Below are positions 22,664-31,718 of a stretch of 64,000 nucleotides of DNA, in pieces. Both the position numbers and the translations under genes were made by a program. Each line of letters starts with the position of its first letter. The first letter of the stretch is position 1. The notes beneath the pieces are model-generated. The model saw only the letters and a list, made by a program, of their open reading frames with translations, had not been told where the DNA came from and did no database searches. The stretch is from Meira nashicola (Eukaryota; Basidiomycota; Exobasidiomycetes; Exobasidiales; Brachybasidiaceae), in NCBI GenBank assembly GCA_001600355.1, contig BCJU01000002.1, forward strand, positions 3,162,001 through 3,226,000. The letters run 5' to 3'.

Positions 22664-24292
22664 ATGTCTGCAGTTAACGTTATTCATGATGAGAACGATT
22701 CGACTCATTCAAATGAGAAGAATTACGATGGTGCAAGAGGAAAAGGCAATGAATCAGGACCAGAACAAGTGACTAATTCAAACGCTGTTGAATCATCGCC
22801 TTCAGTATCGAGATGGATCTCGTTTAGGACTGATATTCTTCTAATGCCTCTTTTGACGATCGCTTTTGGTATGCAATATTACGATAAAGCAATTTTAGGA
22901 TCAGCAACATTATTTGGCATTTTGACAGATTTAAATTTAATCGATCCTGATGGAAAGACATATCGTTACAGTCAAGCGTCTGCATGTTTCTATTACGGAT
23001 ATTTGGCTGGCGCGATTCCGATGAGCATTCTTGCACAACGATGGAAAGGTCAATTACACATCTTTTTGGGTGTAATGGTAATCCTATGGGGTATTATTGT
23101 GATGTTGACATGCATTGTGACAGATTATAGAGGCTTGTATGCACAAAGAATATTTCTTGGTTTTGTAGAAGCTTCCGTTTCTCCTGGTTTCGTTGCTATT
23201 ACGAGAATGTGGTATACAAAAGCAGAACAACCTCTACGTTTGGGCATTTGGTGGTCAGCCGTTGGCTTGTTCAGCATCGTTAGTGGATTGATCAACAATG
23301 CATTAGGAAGAGCGGATACTGCTTTGGCTGATTGGAAACTCATGTTCCTTGTTCCCGGCGCATTTACTATTTTTTTTGGCTTTTTATTGCTAATTTTCTT
23401 GCCACCATCACCCCTTCGTTCGCCATTGATACCAATTCCAGGTTTCAACAAATTCAGTCAAGAACAACGTGAGGCTATCGATACAAAAGTACGTCGTAAT
23501 ATGACTGGTAATGAACGAGCAGGCTCTTCTTGGAATTGGGAACAAGCAAAAGAAGGTTTACGTGATCCTCAAATTTATATCTTCTTTTTGTTGGCTACAG
23601 CGATTTATGTTAGCAATGGTGCAGTAACAGTCTTTGGACCTTTGTTAGTCAAATCAATCGGTTTCACTTCATTAAGAGCGACTATCTTATTGACGCCAGG
23701 AGGAGCAACAACTGCAGTAGGGATTTATACGGTTGCCTTTTTGGCTACTCGTAAATGGGTTTATCGAATTCCATTTGCACGTACTGCTTTGCTAATTATC
23801 AGTTGTTGGCCGGTAATCATTGGATGTGCGATGTGTTGGCGTGGAAATTGGGAACATAAAGCGATCCCTTTAGCAGGTTATTATTTAATTCCAATCTTTG
23901 GCGCTCCTTTTGTGATGATGTTAGGAAGTTGTACTGCAAATATTGCTGGAAGTACAAAACAAGCAATTGCAAGTGCTGCAATCTTTTTAGGGTATAATTG
24001 CGGAAATATTGCTTCAAGTTATATTTTAATCTCAAAAGAGAAAAAAGATCATTATCCGACAACGTTTCAAATCGTGATCGGATGTATGTGTGCTACAATG
24101 GCTCTTGCAACCATTCAAGCACTTTATTTGGCAAATGAAAATCGTAAACGTGATCGATTATACGGTCGCTCTGTCAATTCTACTAATACTTCTGACGAAA
24201 AAGAAGCGCAACTTAAAGCCGCTCAATTAGAAGAAACATTCAATCATGACCTTACCGATAGACAGAATACAAATTTCAGATATACATACTAG
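22664..24292 (+). CDS. MFS transporter, Dal5-type anion:cation symporter family
   Basis: A 542-residue single-exon protein starting at the ATG at 22664. It has about 12 hydrophobic segments with the family landmarks: MQYYDKAILGSATLFGI in the first TM pair, a long extracytosolic loop, FYYGYLAGAIPMSILAQRW, QRIFLGFVEASVSPGFV, the motif RMWYTKAEQPLRLGIWWSA, and a second half starting with the loop after LPPSPLRSP. These are typical of fungal allantoate/ureidosuccinate/nicotinate permeases (plasma membrane, proton-coupled uptake of organic anions). The exact substrate cannot be read. The N-terminal 50 residues and C-terminal 40 residues are charged and cytosolic. It is divergent from EGT1, so a link to a precursor or nutrient for that pathway is a speculation only. 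Confidence 0.9.
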   Translation: MSAVNVIHDENDSTHSNEKNYDGARGKGNESGPEQVTNSNAVESSPSVSRWISFRTDILLMPLLTIAFGMQYYDKAILGSATLFGILTDLNLIDPDGKTYRYSQASACFYYGYLAGAIPMSILAQRWKGQLHIFLGVMVILWGIIVMLTCIVTDYRGLYAQRIFLGFVEASVSPGFVAITRMWYTKAEQPLRLGIWWSAVGLFSIVSGLINNALGRADTALADWKLMFLVPGAFTIFFGFLLLIFLPPSPLRSPLIPIPGFNKFSQEQREAIDTKVRRNMTGNERAGSSWNWEQAKEGLRDPQIYIFFLLATAIYVSNGAVTVFGPLLVKSIGFTSLRATILLTPGGATTAVGIYTVAFLATRKWVYRIPFARTALLIISCWPVIIGCAMCWRGNWEHKAIPLAGYYLIPIFGAPFVMMLGSCTANIAGSTKQAIASAAIFLGYNCGNIASSYILISKEKKDHYPTTFQIVIGCMCATMALATIQALYLANENRKRDRLYGRSVNSTNTSDEKEAQLKAAQLEETFNHDLTDRQNTNFRYTY

Positions 24293-24587
24293 GATTTTCT
24301 TATAGCATATTATGGAGACGTATGATGTACTTTAACTACTTTGTATTTTTAATGGCAAAATATTCTTGGTGCCCGAAACAAAAGCAAAACGATTTTATTT
24401 CATTCAGCAATTGAGTGGCCCGGCAGACTAAGCACGCGCTGCGCTTATTTTTTTGTGTATGCTGTGATTAGTCTAGTCTAGATTATAAATTATTTTGACA
24501 TTTGTATTTTTTCGCGCTAACGTTGCGGAGAAAAAGGATAACCTTCTTGAACTCGCATTCACCTACTACAATCTCAACATTGCTAAC

Positions 24588-26285
24588 ATGGCAAGTTCAT
24601 CTATAGGATCTGCCCATTTTGGCATATTCGCCAATCCAATCTCTTCTTCTACGGGTGATATAGCAGATGTGGAAAGAAAACAACAAGATTTTTATGATGC
24701 TCGAATCATAAACGAATCGATTACATCTAGAATTTCACCAGATGAAACAAGACTAACAGAACATGAGCCGCGCATACATCGAAGTTTCGTTCATCGAATG
24801 TTAGAAACAATTATGGCTTTCGGTACCTTAGGAATAACTTCTTTTGGCGGACCAGGTGTTCATGTAATCATACTCAAGAAACGATTTGTTGAATCAAAGA
24901 AATGGCTTGATGAGACAACATTTATTGATCTATTTACACTTGGGAATGCATTACCTGGACCAGGATCAACTCAATTAGCATTTTCCATTGCAATCGTACG
25001 TAATGGTACGATTTGTGGTATTTTAGCATTTTTATTTTGGAGTTTACCTGGTGCATTAACAATGTTCGGATTAGGTTTAGGCGTTAAACATTTTCCTGAA
25101 CGATTACCCGGAATCGTTTTAGCTTTATTTACTGGAATAAATGCTTCTGCTGTTGGATTAATAGCTTTAGCTGCTTTTCAATTATCACTTTCAACAATAA
25201 CTGATATCGTTTCCAGATTTGTCCTTTTAGCAAGCGCTTCAATTGGAATTTGCTATCATGCACCTTGGATGTATCCTGTTCTTGTCTTTGTCGGTGGATT
25301 GTCAACTCTCTTGTTTGATTACCGTAAACAAATTTTACAAAAGTTCAAAAAGTTCAGGAGCCCAACTCAGGTACGCTCCGATACACAATCTGATGGGGTC
25401 ATGCTATCAGATATGTCAGGAAATGTGGATGTACAAACCAATGGCGAAGTCAGACAGCGTGGTGTTCAAAGCAGACAGAGTAGCGATCATGTTGAACCTC
25501 AAAGTGCACTTTTAAGCCGGGATCGAGAGCCAAGGGCACATGGTACCTCAAACATGCTACCGCTCAGAGTACCTACCTTGTTTGTTGCAATTTCATTCGG
25601 AATCAGTCTCGCAGCATTATTACTTGTCTGTTTGATTCTTCGATCAAAACTTTCTAATCCAATCGCGCCAAGATTATTAGACTTTATGACAAATATGGTC
25701 GTTGCTGGATCTATAATCTTTGGCGGAGGGCCAGTAGTTATTCCTTTATTGCGTGGATATTCTGTAGACACAGGATGGGTTTCATCAAGAGATTTCCTTT
25801 TGGGTTTTGCATTATTACAAGCAATGCCTGGACCCAATTTTAACTTTGCCGTTTATCTTGGCGTTCTTGCTTGTCCTAAGTCACCTGTTTTAGGTGCATT
25901 TTTAGGATGGTTTGGAATCTTTTCTCCCGGAATTATGCTTAAATTAGCATTATTACCTATTTACAATCGATGGAGAAAATCTCTCATTGCAAAAAGTATT
26001 TTACGCGGTTTAAATGCAGCAGCAGTTGGTTTGGTATATACGGCAGTTTGGCAATTATTCTTGGTTGGTTATATTCATCAATCTGCAAATGGACAATCAA
26101 CTTCTAATTCAAACACTTCTACTTCTTCACCTTTAACATCAAATCCTTGGTGGGGAGTTGTTGCAGCTTGGTCTTTTGTATTATCACAATGGTGCAATGT
26201 ACCTGCTGCATTTATTATCCTATTTGGAGGTGCACCAGCAGGATTGATTTGGTATGGCGTTGTAGGCAGACATATGCAAGTATGA
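24588..26285 (+). CDS. Chromate ion transporter, long-chain CHR family
   Basis: A 565-residue membrane protein with two homologous CHR halves. The first half carries FGTLGITSFGGPGVHV and GNALPGPGSTQLAF; the second carries GSIIFGGGPVVIPLL and LLQAMPGPNFNFAVYLG. The two halves are joined by a polar linker of about 90 residues (SRQSSDHVEPQ region). CHR proteins export chromate or related oxyanions in bacteria; fungal members are known from genomes but less studied. The start is the ATG at 24588 in a good AACATGG context. The open frame extends upstream to 24495 but only via TTG. It follows the MFS gene in the same direction, with its own promoter. Confidence 0.92.
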   Translation: MASSSIGSAHFGIFANPISSSTGDIADVERKQQDFYDARIINESITSRISPDETRLTEHEPRIHRSFVHRMLETIMAFGTLGITSFGGPGVHVIILKKRFVESKKWLDETTFIDLFTLGNALPGPGSTQLAFSIAIVRNGTICGILAFLFWSLPGALTMFGLGLGVKHFPERLPGIVLALFTGINASAVGLIALAAFQLSLSTITDIVSRFVLLASASIGICYHAPWMYPVLVFVGGLSTLLFDYRKQILQKFKKFRSPTQVRSDTQSDGVMLSDMSGNVDVQTNGEVRQRGVQSRQSSDHVEPQSALLSRDREPRAHGTSNMLPLRVPTLFVAISFGISLAALLLVCLILRSKLSNPIAPRLLDFMTNMVVAGSIIFGGGPVVIPLLRGYSVDTGWVSSRDFLLGFALLQAMPGPNFNFAVYLGVLACPKSPVLGAFLGWFGIFSPGIMLKLALLPIYNRWRKSLIAKSILRGLNAAAVGLVYTAVWQLFLVGYIHQSANGQSTSNSNTSTSSPLTSNPWWGVVAAWSFVLSQWCNVPAAFIILFGGAPAGLIWYGVVGRHMQV

Positions 26286-26486
26286 ACTAAGCTACACAAA
26301 TATATCAAGATTTCCGGTTTACCTAGATTTCCGCGCAACGCACAAGAATGCAACACATTTCCGACACTACTTAAGCAATGCACATGCTCTTTAGCGTATT
26401 TTTGTCATCGTGGGGAAGCTTTTGCGGGGGAAAGCAGGAGGACAACTTTATTAGAGTCCGTCTTTGAAATGTTAAGCCGAAGAATG

Positions 26487-26492
26487 TATAAA
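26487..26492 (+). promoter_or_regulatory. Putative TATA element of the DUF5695-like gene
   Basis: TATAAA about 66-71 nt upstream of the ATG at 26558. Motif and spacing only. Confidence 0.4.
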
Positions 26493-26557
26493 TGAACCAT
26501 GTCATTTGAATTTCATCATCGGAGCCGCCCCTATTCTATTCTATCGTGCAAGACAAA

Positions 26558-29383
26558 ATGATGTTGAATATTGATTGGCTTTTGTCAATCATTACAATAG
26601 GTGCAATGGCGATCACTACTGCTTTGGCAGCAGGTAGTGGTTCAATTTTGGATAAAGGCGAGAGCGAATTTGGTATAGGTTCCTCGTTCACATTCAATTT
26701 GAGCAATTCTAATCAAGTTTTAACAAGTTTATCAAGTAAAACTTCTTCTCCTTTTCAATTTTTGCCAAGACCTTTGTTGAATGATCGTGCAACACCGGGA
26801 TATTATCATATTGGTGATATTGATCTTCGTTGGAAGATATCAGGAGATAGTACTTGGAATGACGTTAGTTCGGCTTTAGATCGATCAGAAGTTATTCCTA
26901 TAAATCCTCCTCCTCCAAATACGTTTGCAAGTGCCGATTTAACACGTTCATTAGCACTTGGCGCAAACGTTGACCAAGCAAGTTTACCTTTTACCGTTCA
27001 AAGAACTTGGTCTGGCTTGAATGATGATACACTCGTTTTAACGTTTAATGTCACAGCCAATGCGGGAAAAGATGTTGAATTTGGAGGAATTGGATTCGCA
27101 CAAACATATTATAATGATTGGTCAGGTTTATCATCCGATGATACCTATAATAATTGTGTTATTTCTGATCCTGCAATTCATTCGGATGGTGGATATGTTC
27201 AAATTAATCGTGTTAATGGTGCTTCACCTTCACTTTTGGTTACATCAATGAATGATCAATCTTTTAGAACACCTTTAGTACAATGGAGAAATATTCGAGC
27301 TCAAAATGGTGGAAATCCTACGATTTATACAGATAATACCGGTCTTAGTATCACAAACGAAGGTCATTATAGATGGATGGTTGCAACTGCAGGATTCACT
27401 TCTGAAGATGAAAATAATGCAAAAGATAATGGCGTACAACGTGGAGATGATTGGATAGAGCCAAGTTCAATAACGGTAAAGAGTGGTACAAGCCGTATCT
27501 TTGCTCTTCGTTTCTTTTTAGCGAATGATGGACCAAGAGGAATTCAGACTAGTTTACAATCCCATAATGTTCCTGTAATAACGGGCGTTCCTTCAATGGT
27601 CCTTCGTCAAGGAGGCGATACGAATGATTTGCTTGTTCAATATGGAAGTGATGCAACTGTTTCAGACATTTATCCAGCAAATGCCATATCCGTTCAAGAT
27701 AAGGGTAAAAATAATGGTGTTCAAACTTTAACCTTGAAACCGTCCGAGAATGCATTCGGAAGGGTTCGAATCACTTTGACTTTTGCTGATGGTTTGATTG
27801 AAATTGTTCATGCTTTCATCATCAAGAGTCCTTCTGATACCTTGTCCGGCTATGGCTCTGTTATGACTTCGAATGCATATTATACACGAGAAGATGATTA
27901 TTTTGGTCGATATGGAGTGATGACATATGATCATGTAAAGCAAGCTATTGTTCTTGATGCAAATGCAGCATGGGTTGCAGGTCAAGGTGATGAAGGAGGT
28001 AGCGCTTATATGGGAGTATTTATGAAACAACAATCTTATCCTGTTAAAGACGAGATTTCAAAACTTGAACAATTTCTTAATAAAACTATTTACGGTCAAT
28101 TACAATACCGTGAAGGAGCAAATTCATCAAATGTACGTAAAGCTTTATTTTACTATGACGCAAATGATGTCAATGCAGCACCATATTATTCCTCTTCTGT
28201 TAATCATGATGGTACTTGGAGTTATGATGAAGCACATAGAGTGGATCGCGCATACGATTATCCTCATGTTTGTATCGCTTGGTGGTCTTTATACAGAACT
28301 GCTAGATATCATCAAGATTTAACAACGGGTTCGTGGCAGTTTTATCTTGAAGGTGCATTTAATACTATTATGGCAATGTTTAATAAGACATCAGAATGGG
28401 ACGCAAGCTATTATACTCGATTTGGATTGATGGAAGGAAGTATGTTTGAAGCAGTCTTGTTTGACTTACAACGTGAAGGATGGACAGATCAGGCGAATGC
28501 AGTTGACGAAAAGATGCATGCAAGAGAAACTGTTTGGAATTCAGAAACGAATCCATTTGGTAGTGAAATGCCATGGGATTCAACCGGTCAAGAAGAAGTT
28601 TATACTTGGTTACGTCATTATGGAGATTTTGAAAAAGCAGATTATACGATTGCAACTATAACTGCAATTCAAGGTTTAATAGCTCATTGGGCTTATGGAG
28701 GTACAAATAGACGTTATTGGGATTTTATGTATACGGCAAGTTTAGCAAGAATTGAACGTATGGGACATCATTACGAATCATCTTTAAGTGCAATTCCATT
28801 ATTAGATGCTTTTAGAAGGAATCCAAAAGATATTTTCTTATTACAATCTGCTTATGCTGGTTTAGAAGGTTCTTTGACTGGAATTCAACAATCTGGTGCT
28901 CCTTCAACAGGTTTTCATTTATGGCCAGATGCTATGCAATGGGATGCATGGTCAGGTGATTCAGCTTTAGGAATGTTTGGTCATTTATTCAGTACGGGTG
29001 CTTATGTGATCAATGATGGTTCTTTAGGCGGTTGGCGTGGCTTTAGAGCTGAGATAACCCAACAAGATACTTCAATTATTGCTAAACCTACTGATACATT
29101 ACGTCAAAGAATATTTATCGCTTCTCATGGTGCATATTTAACATTAGATGCAGGTTACTTTTGTAACGTTTCATTTGATTCAAAAGATCAAAGTCAAATT
29201 AAAGTGGAATTTTGTTCAACAAATGATCAATACACCCAAAATGCATTTTTACGCATAGAAATGCCGGCTGGAGGATCTGCAACTTATACTGCACCTTCAG
29301 GAACAAAAACATTTTTGGGAGCATACGAGATACCGTTATCTACAAGTGAAAATTCAGTTTTGATTTTGACCAAGTCTGGATAA
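26558..29383 (+). CDS. Secreted DUF5695-like, six-hairpin glycosidase-like protein
   Basis: A 941-residue single-exon protein. Residues 1-27 form a signal peptide ending in TTALAAGS. The N-terminal 350 residues are beta-rich, with blocks such as ATPGYYHIGDIDLRWK and LPFTVQRTWSGLNDDTLVL. Residues about 430-800 are alpha-helical and resemble (alpha/alpha)6 glycosidases: NAAWVAGQGDEGGSAYMG, YPHVCIAWWSLYRTARY, YYTRFGLMEGSMFEAVLFDL and FHLWPDAMQWDAWSGDS. The layout fits the fungal DUF5695 family (recognised from pattern; not checked against a profile). The protein is likely secreted and acts on a polysaccharide or glycoconjugate, but the substrate is unknown. The ATG at 26558 is used; the open frame also runs upstream to a GTG at 26546. 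Another secreted glycosidase-like gene lies 2.3 kb downstream. Confidence 0.82.
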   Translation: MMLNIDWLLSIITIGAMAITTALAAGSGSILDKGESEFGIGSSFTFNLSNSNQVLTSLSSKTSSPFQFLPRPLLNDRATPGYYHIGDIDLRWKISGDSTWNDVSSALDRSEVIPINPPPPNTFASADLTRSLALGANVDQASLPFTVQRTWSGLNDDTLVLTFNVTANAGKDVEFGGIGFAQTYYNDWSGLSSDDTYNNCVISDPAIHSDGGYVQINRVNGASPSLLVTSMNDQSFRTPLVQWRNIRAQNGGNPTIYTDNTGLSITNEGHYRWMVATAGFTSEDENNAKDNGVQRGDDWIEPSSITVKSGTSRIFALRFFLANDGPRGIQTSLQSHNVPVITGVPSMVLRQGGDTNDLLVQYGSDATVSDIYPANAISVQDKGKNNGVQTLTLKPSENAFGRVRITLTFADGLIEIVHAFIIKSPSDTLSGYGSVMTSNAYYTREDDYFGRYGVMTYDHVKQAIVLDANAAWVAGQGDEGGSAYMGVFMKQQSYPVKDEISKLEQFLNKTIYGQLQYREGANSSNVRKALFYYDANDVNAAPYYSSSVNHDGTWSYDEAHRVDRAYDYPHVCIAWWSLYRTARYHQDLTTGSWQFYLEGAFNTIMAMFNKTSEWDASYYTRFGLMEGSMFEAVLFDLQREGWTDQANAVDEKMHARETVWNSETNPFGSEMPWDSTGQEEVYTWLRHYGDFEKADYTIATITAIQGLIAHWAYGGTNRRYWDFMYTASLARIERMGHHYESSLSAIPLLDAFRRNPKDIFLLQSAYAGLEGSLTGIQQSGAPSTGFHLWPDAMQWDAWSGDSALGMFGHLFSTGAYVINDGSLGGWRGFRAEITQQDTSIIAKPTDTLRQRIFIASHGAYLTLDAGYFCNVSFDSKDQSQIKVEFCSTNDQYTQNAFLRIEMPAGGSATYTAPSGTKTFLGAYEIPLSTSENSVLILTKSG

Positions 29384-29578
29384 TCGGTGGTGATTTGGGT
29401 TACTTACAATAAGCTTCTTTATAAGATCATTTATAATGAGATTTCATTAAAATTTACAAGACTGACAGAAAGTGTAATAATATGATAGCGAAGGATGCTG
29501 TATGGAACCAGCCCAACATCATCCAGACAGAAAAGATACTATAAACCGTGAGATTAAAAGTTGAAAATACAATCACTT

Positions 29579-30091
29579 TTAATAATAGTTGCTCAAACGA
29601 TCATTATAGCGATTAAAGTGCGAATGATAATGTTGACGTGGCAAGTCTGTATCCCAATCATCATCGTCTGGATAACCTTTTGTGATTGATTCATTAAGAA
29701 TCGCTTGTTTCTTAGCGGCAAGTAAAGCAGCGGTAGTAGTAGTACCCGTACCTGTACTTAAACTTTTATGATGATCAGTACCATGAATGTATTCAGGAAT
29801 AATGATTGCTTCTTTTCCATTTCCGATTGGTTCGATAAAGATATGACCGATATGTTCAACAGGAGGTTTAACTGTAGATTTGATTGTTTTATCCATCAAT
29901 GGTGCCGGCATTGTTGCTGTTGCTGTTTCATTTAATGGTCCCTTCTTTGCACAATCGCATTCAACTTTTGGAGGAGATGGTGATGGTGGTGTCACTTCAT
30001 TTGATTGAACGATTGGACTTGCATTTGCTAAGAAGATTTGTGCAAAAGCAATAAAAGCAAACAAGAAGATTGATTTGTTAAAAGGAGACAT
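29579..30091 (-). CDS. Small secreted protein, 170 residues
   Basis: The start ATG at 30089-30091 gives a clear signal peptide (MSPFNKSIFLFAFIAFAQIF... ending LANASP). The mature part is about 150 residues, with a Pro-rich opening (TPPSPSPPK), only two Cys close together (ECDCAKKG), a Thr-rich patch and an acidic, Tyr/His-rich C-terminus (DDDDWDTDL, then HYHSHFNRYNDR). It matches no family I know. Small size, secretion and position among secreted enzyme genes make it an effector-like candidate, but this is inference. The open frame extends upstream to a TTG at 30151, which is not used. Confidence 0.68.
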   Translation of the reverse strand: MSPFNKSIFLFAFIAFAQIFLANASPIVQSNEVTPPSPSPPKVECDCAKKGPLNETATATMPAPLMDKTIKSTVKPPVEHIGHIFIEPIGNGKEAIIIPEYIHGTDHHKSLSTGTGTTTTAALLAAKKQAILNESITKGYPDDDDWDTDLPRQHYHSHFNRYNDRLSNYY

Positions 30092-30459
30092 AATATAAAA
30101 CACCTCGAGAGGTTGTTGAAAAAGAAAGTATAAGATGCTATATTCAGACAAGACTTATATACGTTTTGCATTGTACAAATATCATGCCTTCTTCACAGCA
30201 TTTCATTATACCTTGCCAAAGAAAAAGCAATGTGTAAGCCCCTTTTGAGCAAATGCGGTGCTTGTCTTTTGGTGTTTTACTCACCGCCATACAAGAGCTA
30301 TATACTGGACTTAAGACCCTATGCAATGCTCCTGCCGTTATCATGATGGAAGTTATATTCTACATCAACACTGCATTATATGTTACGATTGAATAATTGA
30401 GTGGTGATTGTACAATTGAGAGTGGTGATGATACAATACAAATGAAATGATGATAACAA
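30092..30459. promoter_or_regulatory. Upstream region of the small secreted protein gene
   Basis: About 370 bp. A TATATAAG element reads on the minus strand at 30154-30161, about 63-70 nt before the ATG at 30091. The rest is the 3' flank of the SpoIIM-like gene; no other gene is seen. Confidence 0.4.
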
Positions 30460-31101
30460 TTAATGACCGTACTTTTTGGCTGAAGGCGGTAAAAGATAAA
30501 TGACTTCATATGCTTCCCAAATGGCAGCAAAGAATAAAATCATACAAATAAATGGCAGTGTACGGCTATGTAAATCTAGACCAATTTCAAACCATCTTTT
30601 GACGCCTTTGGTTTGATTAAGCAATATGCTTACTTGACCACTATGCAATAATACAGGCAGTGCAGCAATAACGTATGCTTGACCTTCTATTATGATTGTG
30701 ATAAAATGTGGAATTGAATCGAAAGATTCTTTTTCATTTGGAGGTGTCATAAAACAACCCCAAATGAATGCACGATACAACATCAATCCAATACCGAAAT
30801 AAGGTATAATAAAAGATGGAAGAGTGATTGATAAAAATGAACCAACTAAAACATTTACTAGAAATGTTACTATTGCGGCTCTGAACATATGACCTTCATC
30901 GTACATTCTAGCAACGTATCTACCAATAGCAGTAGATTGTAACTCTTTTTCGATAGAATCCAAAACGTACGTATGTAAAGATGGCTTGAAATAAACCGCA
31001 AGCATTCCTAATAAGATTGTACCATAAAATATAGCATTGATCTTCTTGAAAGTTTCAATATTTTCCTTTAAAAGTTGAATAGAAATTTCAATTCCCAACA
31101 T
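30460..31101 (-). CDS. SpoIIM-like integral membrane protein
   Basis: A 213-residue single-exon protein with about five hydrophobic segments. The central segment pattern, TFLVNVLVGSFLSITLPSFI then PYFGIGLMLYRAFIWGCFM, followed by IPHFITIIIEGQAYVIAALP, resembles the SpoIIM (stage II sporulation protein M, DUF95) superfamily, which has a conserved Asn-containing helix, an NG/xG turn and a PHG..E..A helix. Here the Pro-His and the Glu are present. In bacteria SpoIIM belongs to a peptidoglycan-remodelling complex; its role in fungi is not established. The start is the ATG at 31099-31101. The family call is a pattern match at moderate confidence and the protein may instead be a lineage-specific membrane protein. 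Confidence 0.55.
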   Translation of the reverse strand: MLGIEISIQLLKENIETFKKINAIFYGTILLGMLAVYFKPSLHTYVLDSIEKELQSTAIGRYVARMYDEGHMFRAAIVTFLVNVLVGSFLSITLPSFIIPYFGIGLMLYRAFIWGCFMTPPNEKESFDSIPHFITIIIEGQAYVIAALPVLLHSGQVSILLNQTKGVKRWFEIGLDLHSRTLPFICMILFFAAIWEAYEVIYLLPPSAKKYGH

Positions 31102-31718
31102 CTTTGGTAAGAATTAAGTCAAAATTAGTATTGGATGATGATATTCAAATTGCAAGACATAATCAACATCAAATAAAGCAAAAAGAAACTCAACACGAAT
31201 GCATAAAATAAGCCAATTTCATGCGTGTTCCTTAATTCGCCGAACGCGAAATTAAAATAAACCTTATTTTTTCTCCACATTTTCAAATTCAGTCTAGGGT
31301 TTTCATAGACTGAAAGATATTTGAGCATTTACATGCTTCGGAAAAGCTGGATAACAAATATACATAGTATGTCATATGTCATGCTTTCAATGTATCTGAT
31401 ATAATCACTTTGTTGATAAAGAAGAAAGAGATGGTGTGGGAACAAAATGCATCGCTTATTTATATCTTTTTGAGAAGGAGAAAATATTAGCGCCGGAAAT
31501 CTCGTTTGACATGCAATGCACTGCACCTCGTCTCTCCGTATTTCCTCCGCGCTAAAATTTCTCCACGCAAATCTGTGTAGAAATGCTTGGCGGATGTGGA
31601 ATTGAAAGATGAATTTTTGTAATATGAGATATCCGAAAGGTTATTCAAAATGCCATATAAAGTAGACGTCTTTTTTTCATGAATAAATAGCTTTTCTCAT
31701 CCTTACCATATTTTCAAA
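31102..31718. promoter_or_regulatory. Divergent upstream region with TATA element for the glycosidase gene
   Basis: About 620 bp between divergent genes. A TATAAA at 31656-31661 lies about 58-63 nt upstream of the ATG at 31719. Small frames here carry no domain. Confidence 0.4.

Noticed and set aside
24495..24587. Longer N-terminus for the CHR transporter
   Set aside because: Requires TTG; the ATG at 24588 has a good context.
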